Shown: positions 36,616 to 45,111, numbered from the stretch's first letter. The stretch is DNA of 64,000 nt from Paraburkholderia sp. IMGN_8 (GCF_038050405.1 NZ_CP150901.1:2666001-2730000); one strand, 5' to 3'. Numbers and translations: made by a program. Notes: generated from the sequence alone by a model not told the origin.

Positions 36616-37857
36616 ATGAAGAACGATGAACGCGACATCTTCCAGCAGCGCCGCAGGCTGCTCGGTGGCCTCGGTGCGCTAGGGCTCGCGGCATTGACGA
36701 ATCCCATAACGGGGGGGGCGGCACAAGGCAACAACATCATGCTGCCCTTCGAAAATGGTGAGCGCCCGCTCACGTCCGCGTTTCCGCAGAAGTCCAACGT
36801 CATACTGCAAAGAACGCGGCCGCCGTTAATTGAAACGCCGTTCGAGGTGTTCGACCAGGGCGTCTTTACGCCAAACGACCGCTTCTATGTGCGGTGGCAC
36901 CTTGCGAACATTCCAACGTCCGTGGATCCGGCCGCGTTCAGGCTGGACATCCGGGGTCACGTGAACAGGACTGTCAGCCTGACGCTGAACGATCTTGTGA
37001 AAAAATTCCCGCGCTTCGAAATTGCCGCAGTCAATCAATGCTCGGGGAATTCCCGCGGCTTTTTTAGTCCCCGCGTGCCAGGCGGTCAATGGGCGAACGG
37101 TGCGATGGGCAACGCTCGATGGACGGGCGTGCGGCTGAAGGATTTGCTGACACATGCCGGTGTCGGCGCAAACGCGGTACAGGTACGCTTGAACGGCCTC
37201 GAAACCGGCGTAATTCCGCAGACGCCGAAATTCATGAAGTCGCTCGCGATCGACCACGCGCTCGACGGCGAAGTAATGGTCGCCTATGCGATGAACGGAG
37301 AGCCGCTGCCGCTGCTCAACGGCTATCCGTTGCGGCTTGTCGTGCCCGGCTGGTATGCAACCTATTGGATCAAGATGCTGCACGATATCGAGGTGCTGGA
37401 CAAGCCCGACGATAACTTCTGGACCGCCAAGGCCTACCTCGTCCCCGATAACCATTTTGCCAACGTGCATCCCGGCGACAAGGACTTCAAGCAGGTGCCC
37501 ATCAATACCATGCTGCCCCGGTCGTTCTTCACCAATCTGCGCTCTGCGGGCACGGTACAGCGCGGTCAGCCAATGCTCGTACGCGGCATTGCGTTCGGCG
37601 GTCTCAACGCGCTCGCGAAGGTGCAGTTTTCGTCCGACGGCGGCCGCAACTGGACCGATGCCGCGATGGGCCGCGATTACGGCCGCTACAGTTTCCGGCA
37701 GTGGCAGACGACGGTCAGCTTCCCGCAAACGGGCAGCCGGACACTGATGGTCCGCGCGATCGACTCGACCGGACAGGCGCAGCCGGATACACCGAACTGG
37801 AACGGCGCGGGCTTCATGCGCAACGTCATTGAATCCGTCGATATCAACGTAGTCTGA
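36616..37857 (+). CDS. sorA: Sulfite-oxidase family molybdopterin enzyme (SorA-like)
   Basis: Periplasmic molybdoenzyme of about 413 residues. The N-terminus RRRLLGGLGALGLAALTNP looks like a Tat signal. The molybdopterin domain has the metal-binding Cys in AAVNQCSGNSRGFFSPRVPG and the conserved NGYPLRLVVPGWYATYWIKM. A C-terminal Mo-co dimerisation domain follows (KVQFSSDGGRNWTDAAM). This is the SorA layout: direct oxidation of sulfite to sulfate with transfer to SorB. I prefer the second ATG, seven bases after AGAAGG; another ATG is two codons earlier. Confidence 0.88.
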   Translation: MKNDERDIFQQRRRLLGGLGALGLAALTNPITGGAAQGNNIMLPFENGERPLTSAFPQKSNVILQRTRPPLIETPFEVFDQGVFTPNDRFYVRWHLANIPTSVDPAAFRLDIRGHVNRTVSLTLNDLVKKFPRFEIAAVNQCSGNSRGFFSPRVPGGQWANGAMGNARWTGVRLKDLLTHAGVGANAVQVRLNGLETGVIPQTPKFMKSLAIDHALDGEVMVAYAMNGEPLPLLNGYPLRLVVPGWYATYWIKMLHDIEVLDKPDDNFWTAKAYLVPDNHFANVHPGDKDFKQVPINTMLPRSFFTNLRSAGTVQRGQPMLVRGIAFGGLNALAKVQFSSDGGRNWTDAAMGRDYGRYSFRQWQTTVSFPQTGSRTLMVRAIDSTGQAQPDTPNWNGAGFMRNVIESVDINVV

Positions 37858-37872
37858 CACGAGGCGAAAACC

Positions 37873-38307
37873 ATGAACTTGAAGCTGGCTCGTATCGCGG
37901 CGGTCTGGGCCGTTCCTGTCGCCGTCGGTGCCATTGCCGCGCTGACCGGCAGTCACTACCTGCCTGAATCGATCGCCGGACAGGCGCAGCGGCAGGCCGC
38001 CGTGGTGCCTCCGGTGCATTTCGCCCCGCTCGACGTTTCTTTGCCGGCAGGCAGCACGCTCTTTCCACCCGGCGAAGGCGCAGCGATCGCGAACGCCAAT
38101 TGCGTGATGTGTCATTCGACCGGAATGGTGCTGCGCCAGCCACCGCTGACCGCTCCCGAGTGGAAGACCGAGATCATGAAGATGCGCAACGGCTTTGGCG
38201 CACCGATTCCTCTCGATCAGGTCGACCAGCTTGCCCACTATCTTGGCCTTATCAACGGGAAGAAGAATGAAACGGGCCCCTCCGGTGTCGACAACCAGGC
38301 CAGCTGA
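37873..38307 (+). CDS. sorB: Small cytochrome c, probable SorB electron acceptor
   Basis: Exported monoheme cytochrome of 144 residues. An N-terminal hydrophobic stretch (IAAVWAVPVAVGAIAALTG) acts as signal or anchor, and the heme site is NCVMCHSTGMVL. Only 15 bases separate it from the molybdoenzyme gene. Small SorB-type cytochromes accept electrons from SorA. Here they could pass to the membrane cytochrome and the cbb3-like oxidase encoded upstream. Confidence 0.85.
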   Translation: MNLKLARIAAVWAVPVAVGAIAALTGSHYLPESIAGQAQRQAAVVPPVHFAPLDVSLPAGSTLFPPGEGAAIANANCVMCHSTGMVLRQPPLTAPEWKTEIMKMRNGFGAPIPLDQVDQLAHYLGLINGKKNETGPSGVDNQAS

Positions 38308-38809
38308 CGCACAAGCATCGCACCTGGGAACGCGCGGCTGCGACTGTGTTCCTGCCCAGGGACTCGACGCTTGCATGCCGCCAATCCGCATGCGGCCTGG
38401 TATCGAGACAGCCGCACGATTCGCCGCCGTCGGGTTGCAGATCTTCGCACCGAAATGCGCGCTTTGCTGGACCACCTACGCTGGCCTCTTTAACGCAGGC
38501 TGGTTCGTCGCAACGAACATTCATCCGATCTGGGCGTCGCTTGCAGCGCTGTCCTCGACGCTTGCCGTGTGCATCAGCCTGCTCGCGGCGAGGCGAACGC
38601 GCCGCTATCGAGCCTGGTTGTGGACGGCAGCTTCGTGGTCGTTCCTCATTGCCGGCTGGTTGCTGGACTGTTTGCCCGTCAGGTGCCTGGGATTCGGTTT
38701 GCTCGCAGCCGGCTTTGCCTACGATGGGCTTACCCGCAGCGTACGCGCCCGTACGTCAACGGGGTCGGTGCCCGGTTCGCTGGAAGCGGCCCCGGCGCGA
38801 TCCGGCTAG
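38267..38809 (+). CDS. Small four-helix membrane protein of unknown function
   Basis: Protein of up to 180 residues whose ATG overlaps the end of the cytochrome gene. Alternative starts lie at 38375 and 38390, and the core starts MRPGIETAARFAAVGLQIFA. About four helices follow, with a CALC pair at the start of the first helix and DCLPVRCLG later. The paired cysteines recall MerC-type or thiol-redox membrane proteins, but I do not recognise the family. Being last in the sulfite/oxidase operon suggests an accessory role. Confidence 0.55.
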   Translation: MKRAPPVSTTRPADAQASHLGTRGCDCVPAQGLDACMPPIRMRPGIETAARFAAVGLQIFAPKCALCWTTYAGLFNAGWFVATNIHPIWASLAALSSTLAVCISLLAARRTRRYRAWLWTAASWSFLIAGWLLDCLPVRCLGFGLLAAGFAYDGLTRSVRARTSTGSVPGSLEAAPARSG

Positions 38810-38877
38810 CAGCCTGCCGACGGACGCCAAGTAACCGTTACGTCGAAGCGAGGCGCCACGATGACGCCCCTCGCCCG

Positions 38878-39774
38878 CTAGACGATCACGTGTTCGAACA
38901 TCTGATCGGCGAGCGTGCGAAAGGCGCTCGCGCTCGGGCTCAACGCACGCGCCTTGCGCCAGATCATGTTCAGGTCCCGCTCGATCTTCAGGTCGTGCAC
39001 CCGCAACTGCACCAGAACGCCTGCGGCGAGTTCGTCGGCGACCGTTTGGCGCGACACCCACGCGACCGCATTGCCAAGGCGCAGCATCCGTTTGATCGCC
39101 TCCGGGCTGGCCACCGACAGCTTCGGCGACAGCTCATAGCCGTGCCGGGCATACGCGTCCTCGATCACCATGCGTGTGCCGGACCCGGGTTCGCGCATCA
39201 CGAGTTCGGCAATGCCGACCTCTGCTGCGCTGACGCGGCGCTTACGCGTCAGCGGGTGGCTGGCGCCGGCGACCGCAATCAGTTCGTCACGACCAATGAC
39301 GGCCGCGTCGAACACCGATGCGTCGTACGGTCCTTCGACCAGCCCAAGCTGCCGCTCATGCGCCAGCACCGTCTCCTCGACGTGTTCGGTGTTCGACACC
39401 GCGAGGTCGATCGTGATGCCTGGATATAACCGCCGGAACTCGTCCAGAACGGGAGGCAGCAGATAAACGCCAATCGTGCGGCTTGAGGCGAGCCCAAGGT
39501 GCCCGCGCGTCAAACCCGCGAACTCGCCGATCGCGGTTTCGGCTGCGTCCGCCAGCGAGAAAATCTGCGCGGCGTAATCGGCAAGCAGACGGCCTGCCTC
39601 GGTAGGCTGCATGCCGCGCGGGAGCCGGTCGAACAACGGCACGCCGACCCGTTCCTCCAGTTCGCGGATCTCGCGCGTGAGCGCCGGCTGGCTAACGTGA
39701 AGCCGCTCCGACGCGGCGGTGACGCTGCCGGTCTCCACGACAGAAAAAAACGCTGCGAGATGGGTGAAGTTCAT
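38878..39774 (-). CDS. LysR-type regulator, probable control of sulfite exporter
   Basis: Regulator of 298 residues with the N-terminal helix-turn-helix (FFSVVETGSVTAASERLHVS, then QPALTREIRELEERVGVPLF) and a CysB/CbbR-type effector domain. It is divergent from the SLAC1/TehA-type exporter gene and convergent with the sulfite-oxidase operon, so sulfite or a sulfur metabolite is a natural candidate effector. I chose the ATG at MNFTHLAAF, since the upstream extension covers the promoter. Confidence 0.87.
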   Translation of the reverse strand: MNFTHLAAFFSVVETGSVTAASERLHVSQPALTREIRELEERVGVPLFDRLPRGMQPTEAGRLLADYAAQIFSLADAAETAIGEFAGLTRGHLGLASSRTIGVYLLPPVLDEFRRLYPGITIDLAVSNTEHVEETVLAHERQLGLVEGPYDASVFDAAVIGRDELIAVAGASHPLTRKRRVSAAEVGIAELVMREPGSGTRMVIEDAYARHGYELSPKLSVASPEAIKRMLRLGNAVAWVSRQTVADELAAGVLVQLRVHDLKIERDLNMIWRKARALSPSASAFRTLADQMFEHVIV

Positions 39775-39804
39775 GGTCTTATGTATATCAAATAGGCATC
39801 GACT

Positions 39805-39832
39805 CCATATTAAGGATGTATTTTCAATATGG
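39805..39832. promoter_or_regulatory. Inverted repeat between divergent LysR and exporter genes
   Basis: Arms CCATATT and AATATGG are separated by 14 AT-rich bases in the 107-base divergent region. Size and place fit a LysR recognition site controlling both promoters. Not tested. Confidence 0.5.
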
Positions 39833-39881
39833 ATAGCAAATCCGCACAATCAGTTCATCCCGATTCCCTGTGGAGACGACC

Positions 39882-41015
39882 ATGTCCAGCCAGTTTGGTG
39901 CACGCGAGGCAACATCCTTGCAGCACTTCTCCGACAAGATTCGCCAGTTCACGCCGAACTGGTTCGCGATGACGATGGGCAACGGCATCGTGTCGCTCGT
40001 GCTCGCCGCGTTGCCCCAGAGCATTCCGGGCCAGCACGCACTCGCCGTTTCGTTGTGGTGCGTGGATATCGTGCTCTATGCGGTGTTCACGGCGATGTTC
40101 GCCGCGCGCTGGATCTTCTATCCAGAAACGATCAAACCCCTGCTGCATCACCCGCTTCAATCGATGTTCCTGGGCACCTTGCCTATGGGTCTCGCGCCGA
40201 TCATCAACGGCATCGTGCTGTTCGCGGGACCGCATTTCGGCGCAAGTGCCTACTCGCTTGCGTATGCGTTGTGGTGCTGTGACGCACTGCTGGCCGTCGT
40301 TGTCGCGGTGGGCGTGCCGTACCTGATGTTCACCGAGCAAAGCCATGCCTTCGAGCGCGTTACAGCCGTGCTGCTGCTGCCGATTGTGGCGCCCGAAGTG
40401 GCGGCGTCAAGCGCCGCGACGCTTGCCCCGCACCTGGTCGAACGAACCGCGCAGCTCGTCGTCGGCGCAGGCTATCTGCTGTGGGCGATTTCGGTGCCGC
40501 TCGCCTTCTCGGTGCTGACCGTCGTCTTCTTCCGGCTGGTCATACATAAGCTACCGCATCGTGATCTGGGCCCATCCGGCTGGCTAACTCTCGGCCCGAT
40601 CGGCACTGGCGCGTTGGGACTGCTTACGCTCGGCCAGGCTGCGCCCGGCGCATTCGCCGGCACTACACTCGCGAGCGTTGCCGCTATCGCACGCGACTTC
40701 GGCCTGATCGGCTCGCTGATCCTGTGGGGTGCGGGCCTGTGGTGGTTTGCGGTCGCGCTTCTCTTCACATTGCGCTACCGCCGCGAAGGCTTGCCGTTCA
40801 ACCTCGGCTGGTGGGGCTTCACGTTCCCGCTCGGCGTCTACACTACGGCAACGCTGAGCCTGTATCGGGTGACCGGGTTCGAGGCGTTCGCCGTGGCCGG
40901 CGTGCTGTTCGCAATTCTGCTGGGCGGACTCTGGAGCGTCGTGCTGTCGCGGACGTTGCGGGAAGTGGCGCGCGGTCACCTGTTCTACGCACCTTGCCTT
41001 GCCAATGCGCGCTAG
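39882..41015 (+). CDS. SLAC1/TehA (TDT) family anion exporter, possible sulfite exporter
   Basis: Membrane protein of 377 residues with ten helices, of the tellurite-resistance/dicarboxylate (TDT) family. It begins FTPNWFAMTMGNGIVSLVLA, a typical first helix, and later shows PIGTGALGLLTLGQAA and NLGWWGFTFPLGVYTTATLS. Family members move malate, tellurite-linked anions or sulfite (Ssu1). The neighbouring SorAB genes favour sulfite. GGAG six bases before the ATG fixes the start; a GTG four codons upstream is in frame. Confidence 0.85.
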   Translation: MSSQFGAREATSLQHFSDKIRQFTPNWFAMTMGNGIVSLVLAALPQSIPGQHALAVSLWCVDIVLYAVFTAMFAARWIFYPETIKPLLHHPLQSMFLGTLPMGLAPIINGIVLFAGPHFGASAYSLAYALWCCDALLAVVVAVGVPYLMFTEQSHAFERVTAVLLLPIVAPEVAASSAATLAPHLVERTAQLVVGAGYLLWAISVPLAFSVLTVVFFRLVIHKLPHRDLGPSGWLTLGPIGTGALGLLTLGQAAPGAFAGTTLASVAAIARDFGLIGSLILWGAGLWWFAVALLFTLRYRREGLPFNLGWWGFTFPLGVYTTATLSLYRVTGFEAFAVAGVLFAILLGGLWSVVLSRTLREVARGHLFYAPCLANAR

Positions 41016-41030
41016 TTGTCAATTTTCGGC

Positions 41031-41057
41031 CGGCGGCCCCGCTTCTACGGGCCGCCG
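41031..41057. terminator. Perfect GC-rich hairpin after the exporter gene
   Basis: Nine-base-pair stem CGGCGGCCC / GGGCCGCCG with a nine-base loop starts 15 bases after the exporter stop. There is no T-run on either strand, so it is a terminator-like or RNA-stabilising structure rather than a classical terminator. Confidence 0.45.
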
Positions 41058-41218
41058 CATCGAGGACCGTCACTGCATAGTTTCGTGACACGGCAGGCGA
41101 TAAACGCATGCTCGAAAGCGGGCTCTGGAACGTCGGCTTTCGGCGGTACGCGACCCGCTCCGGCCGGTCAGTTCTCTCCGAAGCAGCCGTGCAACGTTTG
41201 GCAAGTCGCAAGGCAAAG

Positions 41219-41509
41219 TTACTTCAGGTGAATGAGGACTGATCCCTCCGATATCTCCGGCGCGCCCACGCCCGTGCTTCCGGCGTTTTTCGCGATCCAG
41301 TCCTTCGCCTTCTGCACGCTTTCGTCAGTGCCTGTCTTGTCCTGGCAAACAGTCACCGAGAATCCGCCATCGCCGCTGCGTGCGAGGGTATAGCTGACAA
41401 AGCCTTTGACCGAACGCATCAGTTCTTCGACGTCAGCCGTGCGCTTCTCCAGCAGATCGAACAACTCCTTTGCCCCCTTTCCGGAAAATCTCCTTATAAC
41501 AGTTTGCAT
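41219..41509 (-). CDS. Small ABM-like (dimeric alpha-beta barrel) protein
   Basis: Protein of 96 residues with a betaalpha-betabeta-alpha-like pattern: MQTVIRRFSGKGAKELFDLL, then VKGFVSYTLARSGDGGFSVT and ESVQKAKDWI. This resembles antibiotic-biosynthesis-monooxygenase-like stress proteins. Function is unknown. A longer in-frame upstream start is not supported by the sequence character. It stands alone between the exporter and a degraded gene. Confidence 0.6.
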   Translation of the reverse strand: MQTVIRRFSGKGAKELFDLLEKRTADVEELMRSVKGFVSYTLARSGDGGFSVTVCQDKTGTDESVQKAKDWIAKNAGSTGVGAPEISEGSVLIHLK

Positions 41510-41802
41510 GATTGCATCCTCCTGTTTGACCAGCGAAACGAGCATGCCGCACGAACAATGTGTGCAGCGTGTAACGGCTCTTTCCGACAGCGTGTAGTGC
41601 GTGGAAGTAATCGAGAAGGCCACGCACCTGACCTCCGCGACCCATACCAAGTGTAGTAACTGTACCGCCGTAGTAAACCTGAGAAGCGGTGCAAAATCCG
41701 GGTGCCGTCAGTCGCCGCCCGCAACAGCCGTCATTCAATCTCAGCGTCCGCAAAATCGGCACTAGCCTAGGGTCTGTTCACATATGAAACGTGCCTGCAA
41801 AC

Positions 41803-42159
41803 GATGTTCTTTATGCAATCCGGAACGGTGACCTATACGTTGTGATGACCACCGGCAATTTGCGGCGGAGCGTCCAGCTATTTTTCGAATCGACGATACC
41901 GAAACGCGACCCCGCCGCGTTACACGACGCGGCCGTGCTGGGTGCGATCAGCCTCAGTTTCGCGCTCGGTGCGGTGGTGGGCGGCTTGACCACACGCCGT
42001 CTGCACGATGCCGCGTTAGGCGTGCCGGCCATCTTTCTTTTCACAGCGTTGCTCGACATCTGCCGGCGGGTCTTATCAAGCCGTTTGTCAGGCACCACAG
42101 CAGATGACCGCGGCACCGCATCCGCGCCTCGCGGCCAAATTTCAAACCGCGATCGTTGA
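41803..42159 (+). pseudogene. C-terminal fragment of a DUF1275 (YoaK-type) membrane protein
   Basis: The frame reads VVMTTGNLRRSVQLFF, then KRDPAALHDAAVLGAISLSF and LGVPAIFLFTALLDICRR, matching the second half of DUF1275 proteins. Just before, the residues expected in that family continue in another frame (MQSGTVTYTL, then stop), so there is a frameshift, and the N-terminal helices are missing. A broken, probably inactive gene. Confidence 0.6.
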
Positions 42160-42166
42160 TCCCGGT

Positions 42167-42231
42167 TACTTCAACATCTCGACACGAGGGGCGGCGAGAG
42201 GGGGTTTCGTGTCGAGACCTGCCTTGAAGTA
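42167..42231. repeat. Nested inverted repeats downstream of the SDR gene
   Basis: Inner arms TCTCGACACGA and TCGTGTCGAGA (perfect, 11 bases, 19 apart) lie inside outer arms TACTTCAA and TTGAAGTA (perfect, 8 bases). The structure is just downstream of the SDR stop, between it and the degraded DUF1275 gene. It could form a long hairpin ending both transcripts, though there is no T-run. Confidence 0.6.
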
Positions 42232-42262
42232 GTTCGCCCGCCCCTATCGGGCACACAGCAAT

Positions 42263-43018
42263 TCACCCACCCAGCACTTCCAGCATCTGTGCATTCAAGC
42301 CATTGACGAAAGCGTGCTCACCGGGTCCCGGGTTCTCGCGGAACTGCTTCGCACCTTCAACCAGAACCTCATCCACATCCGTTCCGAGGACAGCGATCGT
42401 TTCGTCGATGAAGGCGTCAAGCGGCATCGCCTGTTCGGCCTCGCGGCTGTTCATGAGGTCCGTGCGCACCCAGGGCGGTGCGATCTCGAGTACGCGAACC
42501 TTCGTGTCCCACAGCATGAAGCGTTGCGACAGAATGTACGAATGCAGCGCCGCCTTGGTCGACGAATACACTGCCGTCATGGCCAGCGGAACGAAAGCCA
42601 GCACCGAGCTGGTATAGGCGACGACGGCGTCGTTCCTGGTCTTGAGGTGATCGATCAGTGCAGACGTCATACGGATCGGCCCCATGAGGTTGGTCGTGAT
42701 GGTGGACACCATCAGCGCGTCGTCGATGTGGCCGCCCGCCTGATCAGGCTGCATGATTCCTGCGTTGTTGATCAGCACGTTGAGATCGGGATAGTCCGCG
42801 ATCAGCTGCGCCGCCACCCTGCTAATGCTGGCCGGGTCGGCAATGTCGAGCTCGATGGCAGCCATACCGGGATTCGCCGCCACCACCTCGTCGAGATGGC
42901 TGCGCCGTCGGCCGCTGATGATGACCTTGTTGCCGCGCTTGTGGAGTGCCTCGGCTAGACCGCGGCCAATGCCCGAACCGCCGCCCGTGATGAAGATCGT
43001 GTTTCCGGTGAGTTTCAT
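42263..43018 (-). CDS. Short-chain dehydrogenase/reductase (DltE-like)
   Basis: NAD(P)-dependent oxidoreductase of 251 residues. Cofactor motif TGGGSGIGRGLAEAL, NNAG in VLINNAGIMQPDQ, catalytic Ser in AYTSSVLAFVPLAM and YSSTKAALHSY are all present. The wording is that of the DltE/YvrD-type SDR group. It is 43 bases downstream of a SnoaL-like gene and presumably in one transcript. Likely repressed by the divergent TetR protein. Substrate unknown. Confidence 0.88.
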   Translation of the reverse strand: MKLTGNTIFITGGGSGIGRGLAEALHKRGNKVIISGRRRSHLDEVVAANPGMAAIELDIADPASISRVAAQLIADYPDLNVLINNAGIMQPDQAGGHIDDALMVSTITTNLMGPIRMTSALIDHLKTRNDAVVAYTSSVLAFVPLAMTAVYSSTKAALHSYILSQRFMLWDTKVRVLEIAPPWVRTDLMNSREAEQAMPLDAFIDETIAVLGTDVDEVLVEGAKQFRENPGPGEHAFVNGLNAQMLEVLGG

Positions 43019-43061
43019 GATCGTTTTCCTGTTGATGTTGCCGTAGTTGGGGTTTGCGTGC

Positions 43062-43463
43062 TCAGGCAGGGAACCGGTCGCCGAACATCGGCAGGCCGCT
43101 CGCGGATTCGGCCCTGGTCGCTTCGTCCTGAAGGACGTCCCAGTGCTCGGCAAGCTTGCCGTCTTCAAAGCGGACGACGTCGGCTGCAATCCACGCTGCG
43201 GGCCTCCCGATCCCACTGAAGCGCCCATGCGCAATGACATAGTCGCCCTCGGCCACGATCAGCTGGTTCTCGTAGCGCGCGGTGTCAGGCAGCGCGCGAA
43301 CCAGCCCGAACAGGCCGTCGCGTCCCGGCGCAATATGGGCGCTATGCTGAATGTAGCGGTCGGACCAGAAGCGCTCGGCTGCAGCGTAGTCGCGCTTGTT
43401 GAACAGGGTCTCGAATGCTTCCAGCACGAGCGCCTTGTTCTGTTCAGGAGTTGTCTTCGTCAT
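43062..43463 (-). CDS. SnoaL-like / NTF2-fold protein
   Basis: Small protein of 133 residues with the NTF2-like cone pattern: VLEAFETLFNKRDYAAAERF, WSDRYIQHSAHIAPGRDG, and WIAADVVRFEDGKLAEHWDV. The HWD-type end is typical of the SnoaL-like family. Family members are isomerases, hydrolases or binding proteins, and many have no known reaction. It is the first gene after the operator region and precedes the SDR gene. Confidence 0.82.
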   Translation of the reverse strand: MTKTTPEQNKALVLEAFETLFNKRDYAAAERFWSDRYIQHSAHIAPGRDGLFGLVRALPDTARYENQLIVAEGDYVIAHGRFSGIGRPAAWIAADVVRFEDGKLAEHWDVLQDEATRAESASGLPMFGDRFPA

Positions 43464-43566
43464 GTTGAGGTCCTCTTTGGAGATTCAGGTGACGACGCGC
43501 TCAGGCGTCAGATGGCCGTTGTGCCCCCTGCTGCCTGAACGTTCAGGTAAAGAAGGCTATACTTAA

Positions 43567-43588
43567 GACAATGGTGAATGACATTGTC
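43567..43588. promoter_or_regulatory. TetR operator-like palindrome, copy 1
   Basis: Perfect arms GACAATG and CATTGTC flank eight bases. It lies in the divergent region between the SnoaL/SDR pair and the tetR gene. A second copy, matching at 18 of 22 positions, is 34 bases away. The size fits a TetR dimer site. Confidence 0.7.
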
Positions 43589-43622
43589 AGTGCAGCAGAT
43601 TGTGGGCACATGCCCTACCAAT

Positions 43623-43644
43623 GTCAATGGTGATCGACATTGTA
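43623..43644. promoter_or_regulatory. TetR operator-like palindrome, copy 2
   Basis: Direct copy of the previous element in the same orientation, sharing CAATGGTGA and GACATTGT. It is closer to the tetR start and would allow autorepression. Confidence 0.68.
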
Positions 43645-43691
43645 TTTTTCGATGGGTCTTATTGGGTCGTTGTCGGCCGAAGAGAGGGGGA

Positions 43692-44330
43692 ATGGGTGTT
43701 TCCAGGCAGCAGGCGGTTGAAAACCGGCGCGCAATCGTGGCAGCCGCCGAGAAGCTGTTTCGCGAGCGCGGCGTCGACGCAGTCGGGCTCGCCGAGCTGA
43801 TGAAGGCGGCGGGCTTTACGCAGGGCGGTTTCTACAACCACTTCAAATCAAAAGACGCGCTGGTCGCCGCCGTGATGGAAAAGGCCATGGAAGATGGTGG
43901 AGAAGCTTTTGTCTCCATAATCGAAAACGCCAGGTCGGCTGGTGCCGACCCGGTCAGGCAAAACATTCAGTGGTACCTGTCCCCCGAGCATCGCGGGAAT
44001 ATCGATGCGGGTTGCCCGTGGTCGGGTTTTGTAGGCGACGCCCGCCGGCTTGGTGATGTGGCGCGCGACTCTTACGCAGAAGGTCTCGCGGTGAACCTCG
44101 AGCGATTCGCCAAGGTCATCGAAGAGACGGAGGGGATCGGTGAAGGCAGCCGCAGGAAGGCGATCACTTTGTTCAGCCAGATGGTCGGTACGCTGCTGCT
44201 TTCGCGTGCTGTTGCAGACATTGACCCGGCGCTCGCCGATGAAATTCTTGACGAGGGCCGCCAGCATCTCCTCACCGCCGTCGACACGCAACCCGGAATT
44301 CAATCACGCGGACACTCGCGCCGACGGTAG
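43692..44330 (+). CDS. TetR-family repressor
   Basis: Regulator of 212 residues. The N-terminal helix-turn-helix is clear: RRAIVAAAEKLFRERGVDAV, GLAELMKAAGFTQGGFYNHF. The rest is helical ligand-binding sequence with WSGFVGDARRLG, as in TetR proteins that control an adjacent SDR or oxidoreductase gene. AGAGGGGGA just before the ATG sets the start. It is divergent from the SnoaL/SDR operon, with two matching operator-like palindromes between. Confidence 0.9.
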   Translation: MGVSRQQAVENRRAIVAAAEKLFRERGVDAVGLAELMKAAGFTQGGFYNHFKSKDALVAAVMEKAMEDGGEAFVSIIENARSAGADPVRQNIQWYLSPEHRGNIDAGCPWSGFVGDARRLGDVARDSYAEGLAVNLERFAKVIEETEGIGEGSRRKAITLFSQMVGTLLLSRAVADIDPALADEILDEGRQHLLTAVDTQPGIQSRGHSRRR

Positions 44331-44379
44331 CCCGACGTCCTTTTGATCGCCGTTGGCGACGCATCTGCGGACACGGCGA

Positions 44380-45111
44380 TCAACTCAATGCGCCCTTCCC
44401 GGACAACGTCCTGACGAGGTCATCCGCAGTGGGCACAATCTTGCCGAAGTAAAGCCCGAAGTTCGACAGCGCAGCGTCATGCATGACCGGATCGCAGTCG
44501 GCACATGCGTCCGAAACCAGCATGCAGCCGAAGCCCCGGTCAGCAGCATCCCGTGCTGTCGTCTCGACGCAGCAACTCGTCACAACCCCGGCGAATACCA
44601 GGTTTTTGATCCCCATACGATCCAGCACGTTCTGAATCTCGCTACCGTTAAACGCGCCTTGCGTTGTCTTGCGAATCACCGTTTCTCCATCCAGGGGGGC
44701 GACCTCCTCACGGAACGCGTAATCCGGATTTCCCGTCCACCATAAGTCCTCGATGCCGCAAGACCTTTCCAGCATGCGCGACCATTCGCGAAACCTGACC
44801 GGGCAATCGCGCATATCCCGGTACGCCGAACCAATTGCCAGGTGAATGACCGGTCTTCCTGTAGAGCGGAACACATCGAGCAATGTGCGAATGGCGGGGA
44901 TGGTCGTGCGCTCGAGCCTTTCGAGGTAGTAACGCATCGAGCCGGGCTCGATCGTTTCGCATGCCTTGACCCAGCCACGATCGGGCGCAGCATCGCTGTA
45001 CTGAACGTCGACCACGACTAGCGCCGTGGCCGCGCGGTCCGTGAAGTCGATGGCCGGAATCGTCAATGACAGGCTTTCAAACGCGGCCTGCGCGGGTGCA
45101 TGCTCGTGCAT
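44380..45111 (-). CDS. Isochorismatase-family cysteine hydrolase
   Basis: Hydrolase of 243 residues. The catalytic triad is visible: Asp in ALVVVDVQYSD, Lys in VIRKTTQGAFNGSEI, and Cys in AGVVTSCCVETTARDAADRG. The family includes nicotinamidase, N-carbamoylsarcosine amidase and ureidoacrylate hydrolase. The long insert with AYRDMRDCPVRFREWSRML suggests an amide substrate, but the exact one is unknown. It is convergent with the tetR gene and stands alone. Confidence 0.85.
   Translation of the reverse strand: MHEHAPAQAAFESLSLTIPAIDFTDRAATALVVVDVQYSDAAPDRGWVKACETIEPGSMRYYLERLERTTIPAIRTLLDVFRSTGRPVIHLAIGSAYRDMRDCPVRFREWSRMLERSCGIEDLWWTGNPDYAFREEVAPLDGETVIRKTTQGAFNGSEIQNVLDRMGIKNLVFAGVVTSCCVETTARDAADRGFGCMLVSDACADCDPVMHDAALSNFGLYFGKIVPTADDLVRTLSGKGALS

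Noticed and set aside
36826..38475. Minus-strand frame of 549 codons opposite sorA and sorB
   Set aside because: It is a shadow frame with no motifs, while the plus strand has the molybdopterin Cys and the heme site.
41760..41790. GGGTCTGTTCACA-like sequence before the DUF1275 fragment as an IS end
   Set aside because: It looks like some IS termini, but there is no matching inverted end or transposase nearby, so it is not reported as a mobile element.
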